The notes under the pieces were generated by a model. That model searched no databases. It was not told the DNA's origin and was given only the letters and a program-made list of their open reading frames with translations. A stretch of DNA of 64,000 nucleotides from Rhizonema sp. PD37 (GTDB lineage: Bacteria > Cyanobacteriota > Cyanobacteriia > Cyanobacteriales > Nostocaceae), in the NCBI GenBank assembly GCA_029379215.1, contig JAQYWO010000001.1, forward strand, positions 29,442 to 93,441. The letters run 5' to 3'. This document shows positions 44,830 through 54,500 of the stretch, one piece after another. The translations under genes were made by a program, and so were the position numbers. Numbering within the stretch: position 1 is the first letter of the stretch; every line of letters starts with the position of its first letter.

Positions 44830-45765
44830 ATGCCTGTCAAAATAGACCGTGGACTGTTTAAGTATGATTTCGTAGACCATCACGCAATTTTGGGTGTTCC
44901 AGTGGATGCGGATGTGAAGGATATCCGTAAACGTTATCTCAAAATTGCTCGATTTCTGCATCCTGATAGCAGTGTAGCTGCAAGCGCCACTGAAAAACAA
45001 CAAAAGAGCGAATTACTATCAAAGTTAGTTAACCCAGCTTATGAGACACTCTCTCAAGAAAAAAAACGTGCTGAATACATTATAGTTTTGTCACAGATAG
45101 GCAAGCGCTTAGTACAAGAATCTGCTTCGGTAGAAATAAGCAGTGATTTGGGCAAGCAGCTAGCAGGTGCGCCAAATATTGATCAAATCTATAAAACAGG
45201 AATCGCTAAAATCGCGCCCACTCAATATGACTCTTTACCACAAGTGCGAGAGGTCATTGCTCTTTTGAGTGAGTTAAATTTAGTTTATTTAATGCGTACT
45301 GCTAGCAAATCATTTGCACCGCCGTCACCACTTGCTCAACTCAAAAATCAGTCTATACCAACAAAACCAGATACTCAAACACCACCGAAAGAAGACTCGG
45401 TTGCAGATCTGTATATCCGTCGAGCGCAAGGATTGATGGCAAAGAATGAACTGGGGCAAGCTAAGGTAGAGTTGCAATATGCCTTAAAGCTAGAGCCAAA
45501 TAATAGTCGTTGCCACAGCTTGATCGGGGCAGTCTATTTAAAGCAAAATCTCATCACCACTGCAAAAGTTCACTTTGATCGCGCCTTGCAACTAGATCCT
45601 ACAGATCAAACAGCATTGGAGGGAAAACGCAGGATTACACAGATTACAGGAGCAACCCCCAGTACTACAAACCAAAAAGCAACGTCTAATACTAACGTTA
45701 AGCAGTCAGATAAATCTGGAGGTAGTGGTTTGTTTGGCGGTTTGTTCGGTGGGAGAAAAAAATAG
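44830..45765 (+). CDS. J-domain protein with TPR region
   Basis: 311 residues from the ATG at 44830 (MPVKIDRGLFKYDFVDHH); an upstream in-frame ATG at 44773 would add 19 residues and cannot be excluded. The J domain (about 13-80) keeps the HPD motif (ARFLHPDSS) needed to stimulate Hsp70 ATPase. Two to three TPR units follow (about 205-290), then a Gly-rich tail (GGSGLFGGLFGGRKK). There is no zinc-finger or client-binding DnaJ C-terminus, so it is a specialised DnaK co-chaperone that recruits clients through its TPR part. It starts just after the 67-bp tandem repeat. Confidence 0.88.
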   Translation: MPVKIDRGLFKYDFVDHHAILGVPVDADVKDIRKRYLKIARFLHPDSSVAASATEKQQKSELLSKLVNPAYETLSQEKKRAEYIIVLSQIGKRLVQESASVEISSDLGKQLAGAPNIDQIYKTGIAKIAPTQYDSLPQVREVIALLSELNLVYLMRTASKSFAPPSPLAQLKNQSIPTKPDTQTPPKEDSVADLYIRRAQGLMAKNELGQAKVELQYALKLEPNNSRCHSLIGAVYLKQNLITTAKVHFDRALQLDPTDQTALEGKRRITQITGATPSTTNQKATSNTNVKQSDKSGGSGLFGGLFGGRKK

Positions 45766-45801
45766 GGGTGATGTTTGGAGAATCACGCTATCAATTAAGT
45801 T

Positions 45802-45861
45802 GTTCGTTAATTGTTGATAGTAAATGGTTAATTGCAATCAACTATCAACAATTAACCGAAC
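45802..45861 (+). terminator. Long inverted repeat between the J-domain gene and hisZ
   Basis: GTTCGTTAATTGTTGATAGT (45802-45821) pairs with ACTATCAACAATTAACCGAAC (45841-45861), 20 bp with a single-base bulge. No T-run follows. It may terminate the upstream gene or be a palindromic repeat. Confidence 0.4.
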
Positions 45862-45930
45862 ACAGAACAAATACATACCCTAAAGAGGTAACCTTTGGTT
45901 AGCGAGACAAACCAAAGAGTGGAGGTTTAT

Positions 45931-47181
45931 ATGGTGTATCAGCCAGCAGCAGGAGCTAGGGATTTATTACCCTTAGATGTGGCTCAAAAACGCTGGATTG
46001 AAGATAGGTTGGAGCAGGTTTTTCACCGTTGGGGGTATCACAGGATTATTACTTCAACATTGGAGCGCTTGGATACGCTGATGGCGGGGGGAGCAATTGA
46101 GCGCTCTACGGTGATTCAACTGCAAAATGTTGAAGATCAAGAATTGGGACTGCGTCCGGAATTAACAGCCTCTATTGCGCGTGCCACTGTCACCCGCATG
46201 GCAGATCTACGTCATCCACAACGCTTATACTATAATGCTAATGTTTTCCAAAGAATAGGGGAGTCCAAGCAAAATCGTCAGCAGGAATTCTATCAAGCAG
46301 GGGTAGAATTATTAGGTAGTGGCGGATTGGTTGCAGATGCAGAAGTTCTACTATTGCTGGCAGATTGTTTGCAAGCATTCTCGTTGAACCGTTGGCATTT
46401 AATTTTAGGAGAGGCGGGAATTACGCGATCGCTCCTTAAAGCTTTTCCCTCTCACTTACAAGATCGAGTTCGGAGTGCGATCGCTAACCTAGATCGCGTT
46501 ACCATAGATTCTTTACCACTAAGTGATGAACTTACTGAACGCGCCAGAGTTATGCTAGATCTGCGCGGTAACCCAATTGATGTATTGGAAAAAGTTAGCA
46601 GTTTGGGTTTAGATCCATCCGTACAAGAGGCGGTGGAAAACCTTAAGTCACTAGTAGAATTACTACAGATTTCAGTAGCTTCTACAACTTCAGAGCTAGG
46701 ACCTAAATCTTTACTGGGGATGGAAATCATCCTCGATCTTAGCTTAATCCAAACTATAGACTACTACACTGGCATAGTGTTTGAAGTTGTGAGCGATACA
46801 GATGTTCAAGCAAGGGTATTAGGTCGCGGTGGTCGCTACGATCAGCTTTTAGGACTATATCATCCTCAAAAAGAAGACATTCCCGGAATAGGTTTTGCAC
46901 TCTCTATAGAAGATTTATACCAAGTTCTGTTGCCCCTTGAGCAGTTACCGCAAGCTATCCCAGCTAGCAATTGGTTAGTCGTACCCGAAAGTAAAAATGC
47001 TTACACCCAGGCTTTTAACTACGCCGCAAAACTACGAGACTCTCACGATTTAGTCCGGGTAGAAATGGATTTAGAACAAAGGGCTGCTGAATCTTGCCGA
47101 CAATATGCACGCGATCGCAGCATTGCCAAAATCGCTTGGATCAAAGCCGACGGCTCAACAATCATTGAGCCGTTAAGATAA
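45931..47181 (+). CDS. hisZ: ATP phosphoribosyltransferase regulatory subunit HisZ
   Basis: 416 residues from the ATG at 45931, which has GGAGG 6 bp upstream and begins MVYQPAAGARDLLPLDVAQ, the common HisZ start; a frame from 45895 is less likely. It is a class II aminoacyl-tRNA-synthetase-like paralogue of HisRS: LRPELTASIARA, RLYYNANVFQRIGESKQNRQQEFYQAGVELLG, and DYYTGIVFEVV with GRGGRYDQLLG. It lacks synthetase function and partners with short-form HisG to make the first enzyme of histidine synthesis. hisG is not in the window. Confidence 0.93.
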   Translation: MVYQPAAGARDLLPLDVAQKRWIEDRLEQVFHRWGYHRIITSTLERLDTLMAGGAIERSTVIQLQNVEDQELGLRPELTASIARATVTRMADLRHPQRLYYNANVFQRIGESKQNRQQEFYQAGVELLGSGGLVADAEVLLLLADCLQAFSLNRWHLILGEAGITRSLLKAFPSHLQDRVRSAIANLDRVTIDSLPLSDELTERARVMLDLRGNPIDVLEKVSSLGLDPSVQEAVENLKSLVELLQISVASTTSELGPKSLLGMEIILDLSLIQTIDYYTGIVFEVVSDTDVQARVLGRGGRYDQLLGLYHPQKEDIPGIGFALSIEDLYQVLLPLEQLPQAIPASNWLVVPESKNAYTQAFNYAAKLRDSHDLVRVEMDLEQRAAESCRQYARDRSIAKIAWIKADGSTIIEPLR

Positions 47182-47238
47182 AATGATGCGACTGAGAAAG
47201 GATTTACATCTAACTCGGTTTTTAAATAGAGGGGAACC

Positions 47239-47463
47239 ATGCCACACACAATTGTGACTAATGTCTGTGAGGGTGTTGCTGATTGCGTAGACGCTTGTCC
47301 AGTAGCCTGCATTCATGACGGACCGGGCAAAAACGTTAAAGGAACTGATTGGTACTGGATTGACTTTGCTACTTGTATTGACTGTGGCATATGTATCCAA
47401 GTTTGCCCAGTAGAAGGGGCAATTGCCCCAGAAGAACGGCCTGATTTACAAAAAACGCCATAA
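47239..47463 (+). CDS. Bacterial-type ferredoxin with a 7Fe-like Cys pattern
   Basis: 74 residues with eight cysteines: C10, C16, C20, C24 and C46, C49, C52, C56. The first group lacks the CxxC of classic 2[4Fe-4S] ferredoxins and follows the C-x5-C-x3-CP arrangement of 7Fe proteins, so one [3Fe-4S] and one [4Fe-4S] cluster are inferred. It begins MPHTIVTNVCEGVADCVDACP. It would serve as a low-potential electron carrier. It lies 57 bp after hisZ on the same strand. Confidence 0.88.
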   Translation: MPHTIVTNVCEGVADCVDACPVACIHDGPGKNVKGTDWYWIDFATCIDCGICIQVCPVEGAIAPEERPDLQKTP

Positions 47464-47518
47464 TTGTTAATTGTCCTTTGTCATTGGTCATTTAAGTTTT
47501 ATAAATGACTAATAATGT

Positions 47519-47586
47519 GTACGGGCGGGTTTCACATTATTTTTCGTTTCCAGACGATGAGTATACAATTAAACCCGCCCCTACTA
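47519..47586. repeat. ~68-bp mini-repeat with GTACGGGCGGGTTT / AAACCCGCCCCTAC ends
   Basis: GGGCGGGTTT (47523-47532) and AAACCCGCCC (47572-47581) are perfect inverted ends. It resembles the outer ends of the tandem array at 44559-44757, and a single end occurs at about 27808. It lies between the ferredoxin and the ABC ATPase. Confidence 0.6.
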
Positions 47587-47593
47587 ACGACAA

Positions 47594-48319
47594 ATGACTA
47601 ATTATTTACTAGAAGTTAAAGATGTCCGTGCTGGATATATCAAAGATGTGGATATCTTGCAAGGTTTGAATTTCCATGTAGAACACGGAGAATTAGTGAC
47701 AGTCATTGGTCCTAATGGTGCTGGTAAATCTACCTTGGCAAAAACCATTTTTGGGCTTTTGACTCCCCATACAGGCACAATTACCTTTAAAGGCGAGAAT
47801 ATTGTTGGGCTAAAGTCGAATCAAATCGTTCAGCGAGGAATGTGTTATATACCACAAATCGCTAATGTCTTTGCCTCTCTAAGTGTAGACGAGAACTTAG
47901 AGATGGGTGCTTTCATACTCAATGTTTCTTTAAAACCACTAAAAGATAAAATATTTAGCATGTTTCCTCGGCTTGCTGATCGCCGTCACCAACGCGCGGG
48001 GACTCTCTCTGGTGGTGAACGCCAAATGTTGGCGATGGGTAAAGCTTTAATGTTAGAACCTAGCTTACTGCTTTTAGATGAACCTTCAGCAGCATTGTCT
48101 CCCATCCTCGTCACTCAAGTCTTTGAGCAGATTCAACAAATTAACTCCGGTGGCACGGCAATTGTACTTGTAGAGCAAAATGCCCGCAAGGCTCTAGAAA
48201 TGGCGCATCGAGGTTACGTACTGGAGTCTGGACGTGATGCCATCTCAGGCACTGGTTCGGAATTGTTGAACGATCCTAAGGTTGCAGAATTGTATTTAGG
48301 CGTAAGTCGAGCGCATTGA
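47594..48319 (+). CDS. ABC transporter ATPase, LivF/NatE type
   Basis: 241 residues of the branched-chain/neutral amino-acid ABC family: Walker A GPNGAGKST (~37), QRGMCYIPQIANVFASLSVDENL as the LivF-like Q-loop region, signature LSGGERQMLAMGKAL and Walker B SLLLLDEPSAALSP. In heterocystous cyanobacteria the matching subunit is NatE of the N-I neutral amino-acid importer, whose subunit genes are scattered. That assignment is an inference because no permease adjoins. Confidence 0.88.
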   Translation: MTNYLLEVKDVRAGYIKDVDILQGLNFHVEHGELVTVIGPNGAGKSTLAKTIFGLLTPHTGTITFKGENIVGLKSNQIVQRGMCYIPQIANVFASLSVDENLEMGAFILNVSLKPLKDKIFSMFPRLADRRHQRAGTLSGGERQMLAMGKALMLEPSLLLLDEPSAALSPILVTQVFEQIQQINSGGTAIVLVEQNARKALEMAHRGYVLESGRDAISGTGSELLNDPKVAELYLGVSRAH

Positions 48320-48750
48320 AAGTTTTTACAATCTTTTTGTAAATCACTAGCCGCAGTTCTTGTAAAAGCACAAACAAGTATTTGTCCTGGTTTGACTCCG
48401 TTTGCCAACAATCGCTATTCAAAATCTATTCAAAATTCTCTCCCACAGCAACTTTTGAACTTCGGGACTACTACAGGTATGAGTCAACAGGAGAACACAA
48501 ATCTCGTTGCTGGTGGCTACCCATAACCAATACGTAATGCCATCAATGCATTATGTAGGTTGAGAAGGAGGGCTTTTATAAGCCCTTTTTTAAGGGGGTT
48601 GCCGCAGGCGTTCTAGATCTTCAGATATTAACGTGAAACTCTTCTAGAACCCTTACAGTAACCTGAGGAGCTGTTAAACAAATAAAATTGCATACTGAAT
48701 TTATAGCCGAATGGCACTAAGATAAGCTGAAAGTCAGTAGATGTAAGAGT
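48320..48750. other. Intergenic region with one terminator
   Basis: 431 bp. Apart from the hairpin at 48569-48591 I see no gene. It separates the convergent ABC ATPase and glycosyltransferase genes. Confidence 0.45.
48569..48591 (+). terminator. Rho-independent terminator
   Basis: AGGGCTT (48569-48575), loop TTAT, AAGCCCT (48580-48586), then TTTTT. It fits a plus-strand intrinsic terminator although it is 250 bp past the ABC ATPase stop. Confidence 0.55.
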
Positions 48751-49998
48751 TTAAAAAATAGATCTGTCTACTTCAGACTCACGCACTGGAGCAAAATCAT
48801 ATTTTGATTCGGCAATGCCGAAATTCTGTATAACTTCAGCTACCCGTTTGTAACCTCCAGATGCTTTGACCATTGACTGCATTACAGCTACTTGTTTTTT
48901 GATCTGCAAGTCATTCAAGGTTCGCTCGACAGCCTCAACAAGGGAGCCTACGTTTACCTTCTGTTTAGGCAAGTGAATGCCTAGCCCCAATTTGTGAAGA
49001 TGAGAAGCTGTCACTTCCTGATCTACAGCTTGGGGAATAACGACCAGTGGGACTCCAAAAAACAACGATTCCATAGTACTGTTCATGCCACCGTGTGAAA
49101 TGAATACGTCTGCTTGCTCCAATACGGTTAATTGAGGAATATGCTGTTGCACAATAAAGTTATTTGGCAGTGAGCCAAGAGCTTCCAGTTTAAAACTATG
49201 ACCACAAGCCATGACCACCCTCCACGGCTTTTCACCGAAGGCAATCACGCACATATGAAAGAACTCTGACCATTGATTAAAGACTGTTCCCAAGGAAATA
49301 TAAAGTAGTGGATCGGACTGTTGCTCTAAAGAAAAATCTGAGGTAATATGCTGCTTTTGAATGCACGGCCCTACGAACTCAAATCGACTATCAAAAGTTT
49401 CACTCATTGGTTGAAAGCTACGAGGTATGAAGATGATATTTAACCGCTCAACATGGGTAATCCAATGGTTAAATTGGAACGGCTGAAAACTAAATTGTAT
49501 AGATAATTGTTTTATGCCTGTGTCAAAAGCCGCTAAAGATGTTTTGTCTTCGTATGCTCCTTCCTGGAAAAAAAGCTTGTAATACAGATTAAAATGCTCA
49601 TTTGAAGCATAAGTGGGACAAAATTTGATTGCGGGAACTCTTAAAATATCAGCTATTAATCGACCGACTAAGCTCCATATGTCGTAGACAATGACTTCAG
49701 GCGCATCTGAGTTGACAGATGTTAATAAATGAGGGAGTATTTTCTGACACTCTTCAATCCATAAGATTGGCACTTGACTAAGTAAAGTTGCCACCTTTGT
49801 GGAGGCAGATCCAATCGATTTGCCAAACATTAACTCACAAGAGCGAAAATATGCCCCTGTTGCTTCCACGCTCGTTTTAAATTCTTGAGAAGCATAATAG
49901 AAAACTTGGTTGCCTGTACGGACTAACTCATGGGTAAAAGCTAAAGTAGGGTTTATATGCCCATGCATATCTACATTGATCAGTACTATTCTTACCAT
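48751..49998 (-). CDS. MGT-family (UGT-like) glycosyltransferase of the PKS cluster
   Basis: 415 residues from the ATG at 49998 (MVRIVLINVDMHGHINPTLA); extension to 50016 would need TTG. GT1-type GT-B fold: N-terminal acceptor domain with HGHINPTLAFTHELV, C-terminal donor motif ISHGGMNSTMESLFFGVPLVVIPQAVDQEVTA. This family decorates macrolides and other small aglycones with sugars. It is the last gene of the minus-strand PKS to PCP-TE to GT series, 259 bp after the PCP-TE gene. The gap holds a 102-bp mini-element. It likely glycosylates the polyketide product. Confidence 0.88.
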   Translation of the reverse strand: MVRIVLINVDMHGHINPTLAFTHELVRTGNQVFYYASQEFKTSVEATGAYFRSCELMFGKSIGSASTKVATLLSQVPILWIEECQKILPHLLTSVNSDAPEVIVYDIWSLVGRLIADILRVPAIKFCPTYASNEHFNLYYKLFFQEGAYEDKTSLAAFDTGIKQLSIQFSFQPFQFNHWITHVERLNIIFIPRSFQPMSETFDSRFEFVGPCIQKQHITSDFSLEQQSDPLLYISLGTVFNQWSEFFHMCVIAFGEKPWRVVMACGHSFKLEALGSLPNNFIVQQHIPQLTVLEQADVFISHGGMNSTMESLFFGVPLVVIPQAVDQEVTASHLHKLGLGIHLPKQKVNVGSLVEAVERTLNDLQIKKQVAVMQSMVKASGGYKRVAEVIQNFGIAESKYDFAPVRESEVDRSIF

Positions 49999-50146
49999 TG
50001 CAGTCTCTTGTTTCAATACTAATTTTGTCGAGAACGAAAAAGTTAAAGTCTACGTTCCATAAAGTTTTAGCTTATGGATTCACATAGCTATAAAATATAT
50101 TTTGTCGAGTTTAGAGAGTAGGAGGAAATATGGACTAGTACAAAGA

Positions 50147-50248
50147 TATAGCAACGGACAGGACGCTTAGGACAATTATTAATAGACAAATCTTGTTGTT
50201 GCAGGCTTCTACAACCAACTTGTCCTATCAGCATTGGCGACTGCTATA
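50147..50248. mobile_element. 102-bp mini-element, copy B
   Basis: Same length and ends as copy A at 13192-13293 (TATAGC-N14-TTAGGACAA-like on the left and its inverse on the right), with a different centre. It sits 9 bp beyond the PCP-TE stop codon, within the PKS transcription unit. Confidence 0.7.
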
Positions 50249-50257
50249 CATGCTGAG

Positions 50258-51415
50258 TTAATGTGCCTGCGCGATACAGACTTTAAGCTGTTGTACCAAA
50301 AATTGAATATGTGGTTCAGTCATCATTGTGATGTGATTACCCGGTACCTCGTAGCTTTTTATCGATTTTGAGGACAATTTGCTCCAACCCATTGTGATAT
50401 CATTACTGAGATGATTTTCACTGGCTCGGAAAACAGTAATTTCATTTGAGTAAATTTCTTGAGGTACATAATTAATAAAAGCACTAGTGCTAAAAACTTG
50501 TATTATGTTGCGGAGTTGCTTTACTGTAGCATTTGAAGGAAATATATGAACCTTTTTCAACTGCTCCATAACGTAGTTTAATTGCTCATCTGGCTTGAGT
50601 AGTTTAAGATCTTCATAACATATTGACAGCTTCTTGTTTAACCATAATTCATACCCATATACAAGTAGAGTTAAAAATGTAGTATTTACTTCAAAAGAAT
50701 TAGAGCTATCACCCACAAACCTGACAACAGTTTGAGCAGAAAGACTAGGTTCTGAGGCATCCAGTATTGCGAGCAAAGCCACTTCTTGTCCCTGTTTTTT
50801 TAACTGAATTGCCATTTCAAAAGCCACAAAAGCTCCAAAGCAATGACCTCCTAATAAATAAGGACCTTGGGGCTGTACTGTTCGCAATGCTTTAATGTAG
50901 TCAGTTGCCATTTCCTCCACTTGGTTATAAGGCGGCTGGTCTCCATATATACCTCGTGCTTGGAAAGTATAAAATGGTCGCTCATAGCCTAAATGATGTG
51001 CTAAATGATAGAAGTTAAATATAATTCCATCACCTCCAGGCACTAAGAAGAAAGGAGGCTTTGAACCTCTATGTTGAAGTGCTACTAGGGGCTCCCAAGT
51101 TAAGGAAACTGAATGTCCCAGAATACTGGCTAGTTGTTCAATTGTTGCATTTTGAAAAAGTGTTAGTAAGGGAATATCTTTCTCAAACTGCTTCTGAATC
51201 TCAGTCACTAAGCGTGTAGCTAAAAGGGAATCTCCCCCAAGGTCAAAAAAGTTATCTTTGACTCCAAGATGGTAAACATGCAAAATATCTTCCCAAATTT
51301 GTGCAATTTGGAGTTCTAAGGTATTACGCGGTGCCACAAAAGTTTTTCCCAGATCCTGAGATGATAACTTCACATCCTGTTTAGAGAGTTCAACTATTAA
51401 TTCATTAAGGTTCAT
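50258..51415 (-). CDS. Free-standing carrier protein-thioesterase didomain with Cys nucleophile
   Basis: 385 residues. Residues ~25-100 are a peptidyl/acyl-carrier domain with DNFFDLGGDSLLA, S63 being the phosphopantetheine site. Residues ~115-385 are an alpha/beta-hydrolase thioesterase: PFFLVPGGDG, GPYLLGGHCFGA with C192 where most have Ser (GxSxG), D219 and H361. The first 25 residues resemble the tail linker of an adenylation domain, as if cut from the end of an NRPS. No A or C domain exists here, so the carrier must be loaded from elsewhere, perhaps by the PKS. Cys-nucleophile thioesterases are known to form strained or unusual products. Confidence 0.85.
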   Translation of the reverse strand: MNLNELIVELSKQDVKLSSQDLGKTFVAPRNTLELQIAQIWEDILHVYHLGVKDNFFDLGGDSLLATRLVTEIQKQFEKDIPLLTLFQNATIEQLASILGHSVSLTWEPLVALQHRGSKPPFFLVPGGDGIIFNFYHLAHHLGYERPFYTFQARGIYGDQPPYNQVEEMATDYIKALRTVQPQGPYLLGGHCFGAFVAFEMAIQLKKQGQEVALLAILDASEPSLSAQTVVRFVGDSSNSFEVNTTFLTLLVYGYELWLNKKLSICYEDLKLLKPDEQLNYVMEQLKKVHIFPSNATVKQLRNIIQVFSTSAFINYVPQEIYSNEITVFRASENHLSNDITMGWSKLSSKSIKSYEVPGNHITMMTEPHIQFLVQQLKVCIAQAH

Positions 51416-51510
51416 AGGACAATTTCTCCATATCTTTACAGTTTGGAACTATGTGAATTTTCAGCCACGTTCCGCTTTTGCGTTAGTTACGAAAAAGAGT
51501 TTTTGGCAAA

Positions 51511-54500
51511 CTACTTGACAAGCGAACTCAGAACTGGTGTAAAATCCTGCAGTATCGCTTGCAAAAGCAGTTCTTGATCGCTGTGCAGGAATACGTGGTT
51601 GCCGGGAAACATTTGCAGCTTAAACGTGCTACAAGTCTGTTCGCGCCAAGCCGAGAGATGCTCTTGGGTGATCGCCTTGTCTTGCATACCTCCGAAAGCA
51701 GAAATTGGACAATCCAGTGGCTCTGACTCGTAGTAGATATAATTCTCAACCATCAAAACCCCTGCCTTGAAACTCGGTAGCAACAACTGCATCAGCTCGG
51801 TATTTTGCTGAACTGATTGGGGTAAATTAATCAGAGATGTTTTTTCAAGTAACTCCTCCTCAGAAATTTGAGCGATAGAAGAAGAAGGATGCGGTAGTTG
51901 GGGAGCATGCAAAGCGCCCACGAACAAGTGAACAGGAACTTTACCATTTTCGCGGCGTAGGTAACGGGCAAGTTCAAAGCACAGCAATACTCCTTGACTA
52001 TGACCGTAGAAAGCGAATGGCTTGTCCAAATAAGGAAGTACAACTTGTGCTAAGGTTTTCACAAGAGGATTTAGCTCGTCGAATGGCTGTTCGCCTAAAC
52101 GGTCGATACTTCCTGGAAGCTGAAGGACACATACTTCTATATCTGGTAGCAAGTTCTCCGCCCAGGAAAGGAATGCGGAGCTACTTCCCCCAAGGTACGG
52201 GAAGCAGAACAGACGCAGGTGGGCATCCGAATTTGGTTTGGGGAAGACGAGCCAGTCGCTTGCTGCTGCCGTAACCTTGGAGTGGGATTGTGTTTGGATT
52301 GCTACGATAGAAGAACTCGCTGGGTATAGTTGCTCAACTAACTCTTTGGCCAGTTGCGAAATACTCGCACCCCCAATGAGTTTTATTGTCGGCACGCTCA
52401 CACCTAGATCTTTGTCGATCCGGTTACTTAATTCCACTGCCATTAAGGAGTCAAGTCCCAAATTAGTTAGCGGTTTTGAGATGTCCAGCTTGGCGGGCGA
52501 AGATCCCAATACCCGTGCAACTTGTTTGAGCAGGTGAAATTCCACCAACTGCTGGCGTTCTGCCGATTGGGCTGCTTTGAGGGTGTTGAGGAATGAATCG
52601 CCTTCAGTTTTGCGATGGCTTCGCGGGCGCTCTGCTCCATCGCCTGCTTCTATTGATACTGCTTTTTCAAGAGCCAAGTGAGAGAATCGCCCTGATGCGC
52701 CAGCCGCGTGAATTTGAGACCACTGCTGCCAGTTAACCGATGCCACCGTTGTCTGAACTGCCTCAACTAAAAGCAATTCTCCCAGCAGAGAAAGCGCTTG
52801 TTGCGACAAAAGTGGTTTACCTCCAATCCTTCCTAGATGCTCGCCTACTTCCGCATCCCGAGCAACGTACCCAACATCGGCAATTACGCCCCAGTTGACG
52901 GTTAAGGCTGGAAGTCTCATAGCGCGTCTGTGGTGAGCCAGCGCATCAAGAAAAACACTGGCAGCTACATAATTCCCCTGTCCTGGGTTTCCCACAATTG
53001 AAGTGAACGAGGAGAAATTGATAAACAAATCCAGCGGTGTATTCTGAGTTTGCGTGTGTAAGTTCCACGCACCAAAGACTTTGGGAGCCATCACCTTAAA
53101 GAAGCGTTCACGGTTTTGTTGCAGCAGGACACCATCGTCCAAAACCAAAGCAGCGTGGATAACACCGCGCAATGGTGGCATAGAGTGACGAATATCAGCC
53201 AAGACAAGAGCTAACTGGTCTGCTTTGCTGACGTCTGCTTTGGCAACTACCACTCTTGCCCCTGCTGACTCTAAGGTTTTCACGGCTTCTTTGGCTGCAG
53301 ATGAAGCGGCACCGCTTCGTCCCATCAACACTAGATGTTTAGCACCGTTTTTGACCAACCATTGAGCCACGGCTAAACTAAAACCACCTAGTCCGCCAGT
53401 AATTAGGTAAGTGCCATCGGTCCTAAATGTTACTTTATCCTCTGTTGTAGGAGTCATCACCACATCTGGGTCAAGCAAAGATATCACAATTTTGCCAATG
53501 TGCAATGCTCTAGCCATGTAGCGGAAAGCGTCAAGTGCCTTCTTTATAGGAAAGACCCGGTGAGGGAGTGGGTGGAGGGTTTGCTCCCAAAAGTGTTTCA
53601 TTAATTCTTGGAATAGCTCCCCGGCAAAATCAGGGCGATCATGCCACAGTTGGTCTAAATCCACAGCAAAGAACGACAAATTGTTGCCAAAAGGTCGCAG
53701 ACCTAATTTGCTGTTCTGGTCGATATCCCGCTTGCCGATTTCGATAAAACGTCCGAATCTTGCCAGTACAGAGAGGCTCTTGGGAATTGCTTCCCCTACC
53801 AAAGAGTTGAGGACGATATCGACTCCTTTGCCGTCGGTGAGTTCCATCACTTCATCAACAAACGCGGTAGAGCGCGAATCCATAACGTGATGGACGCCAA
53901 GCGCTTTGAGAAATTCCCGTTTTTCTGGACTGCCCGCAGTGGCAAAAATCTCTGCGCCAGCTTTTTGAGCCAATTGGATGGCGGCCAGACCCACACCTCC
54001 AGCTGCGGCATGAATGAGAATGCGATCGCCCTTGCTGATTCGTGTCAGGTAATGCAGGGCGTAGTAAGCTGTGAGGAAAACGACGGGAATTGTTGCAGCT
54101 TCTTCAAAACTAATATGTGCGGGCTTACGTACCACGAAGCGGATATCGGTGGTTGTATGCGTACTAAAACTGTGAGGGGCAAAGGCAATAACTAGATCGC
54201 CTATCTCAAACCCTTCTACCCCAGAGCCAATTTCACTAATAATTCCGGCACACTCTAAGCCGAGCGATCGCTCACTGAAATTTTCCTCTAAGTTAACATC
54301 AGCCAGCAAGTTCATTGCCTTGGCGACATCCTTGAAGTTGAGACCCGCCGCACAAACTTGGATCTCAACCTCTCCCGGTCCAGGTTTGGGGCGCTTGATC
54401 GCCCGCAGCATTAAATTATCTAAAATTCCTGATTTGGAGATTTCCAAACGGAACGGTTGAGAAGATGCAAGCTTTTTCTCAATTGTGGCAATATCTTTTA

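Noticed and set aside
50258..51415. Remnant of a complete NRPS module
   Set aside because: The adenylation-tail-like first 25 residues are too short; no A or C domain lies in the flanking 100 bp on either side.
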